Shown piece after piece: positions 59,377-64,000 of a DNA stretch of 64,000 bases. The notes beneath the pieces are model-generated. The model was not told the DNA's origin and made no database searches. It saw nothing but the letters and a program-made list of their open reading frames with translations. The stretch's first letter is position 1. Each line of letters starts with the position of its first letter. Source of the DNA: Saururus chinensis (lineage: Eukaryota > Streptophyta > Magnoliopsida > Piperales > Saururaceae); NCBI GenBank assembly GCA_035235625.1, contig CP141143.1, positions 27,228,592 to 27,292,591 on the forward strand, read 5' to 3'. Made by a program: the position numbers and the translations under genes.

Positions 59377-60661
59377 CGCCAAATAGGATTTTTGGCAAAT
59401 CTTGATAAATCGGCTTTCCTTTCATGATCTACCCAAACAGGATTATGCTTTCCCACAATCGATTTCTCAACAATCGTGCTTTTGATTTCCCGTGAATGAT
59501 TACCCAAACAGACAATTAGAAATGAGCATAACAGTGAACATGCTTTGCAGCCTTAGGAGAGCGGCTAGCTTGAGGCCTAGAGGGAGGGGCTAGCAGGTCG
59601 TCTAGTTGAGTGTGATGAATTCACATGAGAGCTCAGCTTGAAGAGGATGGAGGGCGATTGGAAGGTAGAGGAGATGAAGGGGGTGGATGGAGGTAGGACC
59701 AGAGCTTGGAATGAGCAACAAAAAAATGGCGACTGGTGCGTAAGAATAGAGCTTGGAATGGACGATAGGAAGAGGGTGACTGGAGCATAGGAGTAAAGCT
59801 TAGAATGGGCAACAAGAAGAGAAAAGCTAGTAATGGGCAATGGTGAAATTGAGAGAATGAGAAGTGAAGACATTAGGTTTAGGGTTTATTGGAGATCTGT
59901 CGGTGAGTTTTACTTAGTTTTACCGAGTAGCTCATTTGCTAGCCATCTTGTTAAGAACCTAAGTTGTAGCAAATTTTATTCATTGGATGATTTATATAAA
60001 AATTCTTGAGTGAATAAGATTATATGTACTGGTAACATAAGTACACTCTTTTATAGTAAAGCATTTATTTTTAATAGAATAGAAAATTGTGTCAAAAGGA
60101 ACTTAAACCCAATCTATTTTGATTCACAGGTTGACTTGAAACGGGTTTGATTAAGGTATTGTGGGTTTTTAGTAATAACTTTGAGTTTACCAAAATCTGA
60201 TCCCAAACAACACAACTAACATGTCAGCTATGCACCACGTTAATACATATGGTACTTAGCTTGTATGTTAGGCATCTATATACCATACTAAGACTCCTGT
60301 GTACCATGCATTTTAGCCTTTAGTCATTAAGTCTGATCAGACTAATCCCGGGTCAATATGATATATCCGACAGAACGATTTGTGGCTTAGATGCTTGCAA
60401 GATTCCAAGCCATTTTGATACAATGGGGACGTGGGTCCCTCTGATTTTGGAATAATCCATCCAATTTTTGTCTGCCACGTAGCCATTTAACTTTTATAGA
60501 AAGTATGACGAGCTCTGGGCCCACTAAGACAACGACAAGCTTGTCTAAAATGATAGAAATATGCATGTCCATTGAAAAAGAAAAATGACGTTTTTACATA
60601 AAAAATTTACACAATAGGCTCAAATAAATGGGAAGCCTTTTTTATCTTCCATGCTTACTAT
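59377..60661. other. No gene recognised
   Basis: Intergenic DNA. A loose tandem pattern (AGAGCTTGGAATG..CAACA or GACGA) repeats near 59700-59820. No protein motif. Confidence 0.4.
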
Positions 60662-60812
60662 GAACGTAAGGAATGCATGCGAGATGTTCATTTCTAAGAT
60701 TGACGGCGCACATAGTAGCGCATGTTAGCATAAGTAATATTCATGATAATGTATGTTGTTGTGTGCCCCGTCAATCTTAGAAATAAATGCCTCACAAGTA
60801 TTCCTTACGCTC
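60662..60812. repeat. 151-bp foldback MITE, copy 2
   Basis: GAACGTAAGGAATGCATGCG pairs with the reverse of CACAAGTATTCCTTACGCTC. The stem continues through TTCTAAGATTGACGG / CCGTCAATCTTAGAA to the centre near 60737. Same length as copy 1 at 25778-25928, with shared internal words. Confidence 0.8.
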
Positions 60813-61269
60813 TGCTTATGTTCTTCAATGAGCGTAAAAAATACTTCCGAATTTTTTATAGAGCCCGTGGAGAAGTCTAATCAAAATTCTTAGTATAAAT
60901 TTTTGTAAATACTTTTATTATAAAAATATTATTATCTATAAAAAAAATTAATATGCACCAAGTCATTAACTTTTGTGGGTCATTTGGCGGTTCCCTAGAA
61001 ACCACCTGCGTTGTGAAAACAGTGTTGTGCGGCCATACAATTAGTTGAGTAATGCTACCTTGCACTTGGTGCGAAGCCATGCCTCTAAGCAAGAGAACTT
61101 ATTTCGTACCCCAAGAATACCACGTAGGATTTACTTTCATTTTAAGGTTTCTAATAATATTCTTTTGACCATTCTAGGGTTGGCAAAATTGCTTATTGGA
61201 TAAGCAAATGAATAATTTTATCCAACTATTTTGTAACTGATACATGTATGAAAAACAATTTATTCTCTC

Positions 61270-62436
61270 TCTCTCTCCTTTTCTCTATTCTTTATTTTAG
61301 CAACAGTTACATTTAAGTGTCACTAACGCGATACTTATTGTGACATTTATAATAAAACAAGACAATAAGTTTCATTCATGACTCTTAAGAAGCGTTGCAA
61401 ATTCAAAAGAAACACTGGCAAAATCGCTTGCTTTTCTTCCTGCGCATAGGAGGGAAAAAATTTCGCCCGACTACATTTAAATCCCCCCCCTCCTTCCGCC
61501 ACCCCCTCCCATCCCTTAGTGTCGGCCGAATTCCGGCCCACCATCTCCCCCATTTGCGAAGAGAGAGAGAGTGAAGAGAGAGAGGAGAGAGAGAAGGTAA
61601 ATTTTTTTTTAAAAATTAAGCCTATTAGCGACGATCTTTACTATGCGTCACTAATACTACCATTTATTTTAAAAAAATTATATTATTTGAAATACTCAGT
61701 AAAGAGCACGATAAATAGTTTAAGTAGTTGCGATGCTTATATTTCAGCATCGCCACTATTTAAATTGTTTGCGATGCTCATGACTAAATGTTGCTAATAT
61801 TGACATTTATAAAAAAAATTACACTATTTGCGACGCTTAGTAAAGAACGTCGCAAATAGTTTAAATAGTAGCGACACTAAAATTTATGCATTGCAACCAC
61901 TTAAACTATTTGCGAAGCTCTTTACTGAGCATTACATATAGAATATTTTTAATGACACTTTGAAGCGTCACTATACACAAAAAATACTTTTTTTGAAATA
62001 CATATTTTTGATTAGCGATGCTTTCTTGAAGCGTCGCTATAAACTATTTTTTATTATTTTTTAAAATTTTTATTAGCAACATGTATATTAGCGACACATA
62101 TACAAGCGTCGCTAATAAGATATATTTTTATTTTTGTTAATTTTTTTCATATTCATGACAGTATATGAAGCGTCGCTAATAACTAATTATTAGTGACGCT
62201 TAGAATTAAGCATCACTAATAATTTACTATTAGGGGCGTATAATAAAGTATCGCAAAAAGAAAATATTTAGTGACACAAAAAAAGAAACATCGCTAATGT
62301 TAGATTATTAGCGACGCTTTGTCATAAGTGTTGCTAATGAGAAATATTGACTGAGTTTTTAGTTAATAGCGACGCTTTGAGCACTATTAGCTACACATTA
62401 AAGCGTTGCTAATAGCACTATTTGTTATAGTGGTAG
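61270..62436. mobile_element. CACTA-like element, right end present
   Basis: Dense repeats of ATTAGCGACGCTT and its reverse throughout. The right end is GCTAATAGCACTATTTGTTATAGTG, which on the minus strand starts CACTATAACAAATAG, a CACTA-type terminus. The left end is not defined. A GA-rich tract lies at 61558-61598. No transposase. Confidence 0.6.
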
Positions 62437-63152
62437 TCTAACAATTTAGCTTAAAATTTGTTGTGAAAATTGGCAATCTAGCCATGTGAAGCTCATGATC
62501 CGATAAAAAAAACTAATTCTTCTTTTTAAGTATTTGATAGTGTTTATTAATAAAATTTTACTTTTTAAAAAAATATAATGTTTATGGGTTATTATTTTTA
62601 GAGTAGAGCTTATAAAGACAAAAAATACATTTAAATATCTCCATGACTAGTTCGTGACTAATCCCGTCAGATTTTGGGAGGTTGGAAGAGGAGGAGAAAG
62701 TGGCGGAAAAGGAGGAGAGGCAAAGAAGACGGAGAAGGAGGAGGCTGAGGGGGGAGGAGGAGGCTAGTAAAAAAAACTTACTTCAACATCTAATTGGATT
62801 AGGAAAAGTAAACCTTTACGCTGCCCGGTGTGACTCACTATCTATATCCAATCAGAAGCTCGAGTAGGCTATTTTTTACCAAAAAAGCCGAGTAGAAATA
62901 TTAGCTTCTTTTGATAATTACACCAAATTTGCACATATATGGTATATTATGCGTCCTAGAGTGTATTTTAGACAAATCCTCATTAAAAAGTCGTGGGCCT
63001 GAATTTTTTTGCCACACATTGCAGACTGATTAAACCAAACTTCACTTGTACTGTTTCAGATAAAAAAAAGGTCCAGTGCAGGGAGCTTCTTCTTTCTTGC
63101 CCAAACTAACACTGCTAATACGTATTTCCAGAAGTTAAGATTTGCCTCATAT
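62437..63152. other. No gene recognised
   Basis: It contains a purine-rich stretch (62670-62770) that yields a Glu/Arg-rich open frame of no recognisable identity. Confidence 0.4.
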
Positions 63153-64000
63153 TGTAACGACCCGAGCCAGGCCCATAAAATTACTAATAGAAAATTTTCT
63201 TTTTCCGTAAGCCAGGAATCATCGTCTGAGTGCGAGAGGTACAACGTTCGTCTACGCACTACGGAGCTTCAAGGCTTCCCCGTATGTAGACTTAGGTTGT
63301 AACGAGCATTTACACACAACGAAGTTTCATAGTTTGTCGCATGTAAAACAGAATAAAATATATTATTATAATAATTTGGATCGGGCCAATGTTGCCTTGA
63401 CGTTGGTTGCCTACGTACGTATTGGATATTATTTCAATACGATCGGATCCGAACGTAGTTCTACCTAATGACACAAAATCATACGTATAAAATATATATC
63501 TCTGTATATTTAATCGGAAGTATATAAAAACTCGTCATATATCGGAGTTAAGCGGTACATCTCGCTCTACCACAGAGCGGGATCAAAATCACATACACAT
63601 ATCTCGCTCCATTACTGAATCGAGATTGAGCACATCACCCGGCTCACTCTATTACTGAGCCGAGACCAGACACACACATCACACGTCTCACTCTACCCTA
63701 GAGCGAGACCACACACATCATGACATATAAGCGTACATCATGGCATATAAGCACACATCAAGCATACGGATCAAAACATAGCACACATGTCGTTCTATAA
63801 TTAAAATGGGAGATCAAAAAAGCTTATTGCCCTCATGTCTCGTAAGGTAGCGGTATTCGGAGTTGCTTGTATGAGCATCCTCCCCTTCAAGATCTGAAGA
63901 TATAGACGGAGCTTCCTCTAGCATCCATACGTTCATCGTTTTGTACTGAAGGACCACGTATAAATGTTCTCCTTGCCGGGGACTCTTTTCGTTTTCTGCG
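63153..64000 (+). mobile_element. Start of a third 16239-type LTR, cut by the window end
   Basis: It starts TGTAACGACCCGAGCCAGGC and follows the family through GGATCGGGCCAATGTTGCC, GATCGGATCCGAACGTAGTT, the CTCGCTCTACCACAGAGCG hairpin units and the GGACGGAGCTTCCTC zone. Whether a full element follows cannot be seen. Confidence 0.75.

Noticed and set aside
62682..62867. Glu/Arg-rich frame as a nuclear protein
   Set aside because: It comes from a purine-rich tract. It is short, with no recognisable domain or splice context.

Overview
The window is nuclear DNA of a flowering plant. The coding regions are split by spliceosomal introns, the protein families are plant ones (CYP71-type P450, PAL, GH1 beta-glucosidase, TDY-class MAP kinase, plant mobile domain), and most of the rest is plant transposable elements (Ty3/gypsy LTR elements, hAT, CACTA-like, Mutator-like, PIF/Harbinger-like, Stowaway-like MITEs). 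I cannot assign a species. No rRNA, tRNA, CRISPR or prokaryotic signal was seen.

Four host genes look intact. (1) A six-exon minus-strand gene of a family I do not recognise (1824-3692). (2) Divergent from it, a 66-residue SERF/4F5-type gene (4294-5529) whose first coding intron reads as a U12-type AT-AC intron made mostly of two 160-bp tandem units. (3) A three-exon CYP71-type cytochrome P450 (22499-24776) with a broken copy of its 3' end just downstream. (4) A six-exon BSD-domain gene on the minus strand (48926-52152).

The most unusual locus is 52457-54740. It is a 2.28-kb Mutator-like element with terminal inverted repeats of about 230-285 bp and a perfect 9-bp target duplication. It carries gene pieces: the first two exons of a GH1 beta-glucosidase, with signal peptide and intact splice sites, run in frame through a 38-residue linker into a phenylalanine ammonia-lyase fragment. 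This gives a spliceable chimeric ORF of 217 codons, followed by decayed PAL sequence. Matching terminal repeats occur at 31866-32091 and 34377-34620; the second precedes a plant-mobile-domain fragment.

Layout: 1-6 kb two host genes; 7-14 kb decayed Athila-like gag copies and repeats; 15-22 kb a tandem duplication and a 4.2-kb hAT element holding a 1986-bp solo LTR; 22.5-25.2 kb P450 and its relic; 25.8-31 kb a 151-bp MITE, a CACTA-like element and a compact LTR retrotransposon with matching 5-bp target duplications; 32-39 kb an orphan MAPK exon, a CACTA-like element, MULE ends, a PMD fragment and LTR fragments; 40-45.4 kb a gypsy element without polymerase, holding another solo LTR; 46.8-48 kb a complex inverted repeat; 48.9-54.7 kb the BSD gene and the chimeric MULE; 55-64 kb nested Harbinger-like elements, a solo LTR, a second 151-bp MITE, a CACTA-like end and the start of another LTR.

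All gene models come from reading splice signals and frames by eye; none is backed by transcripts or a database search.
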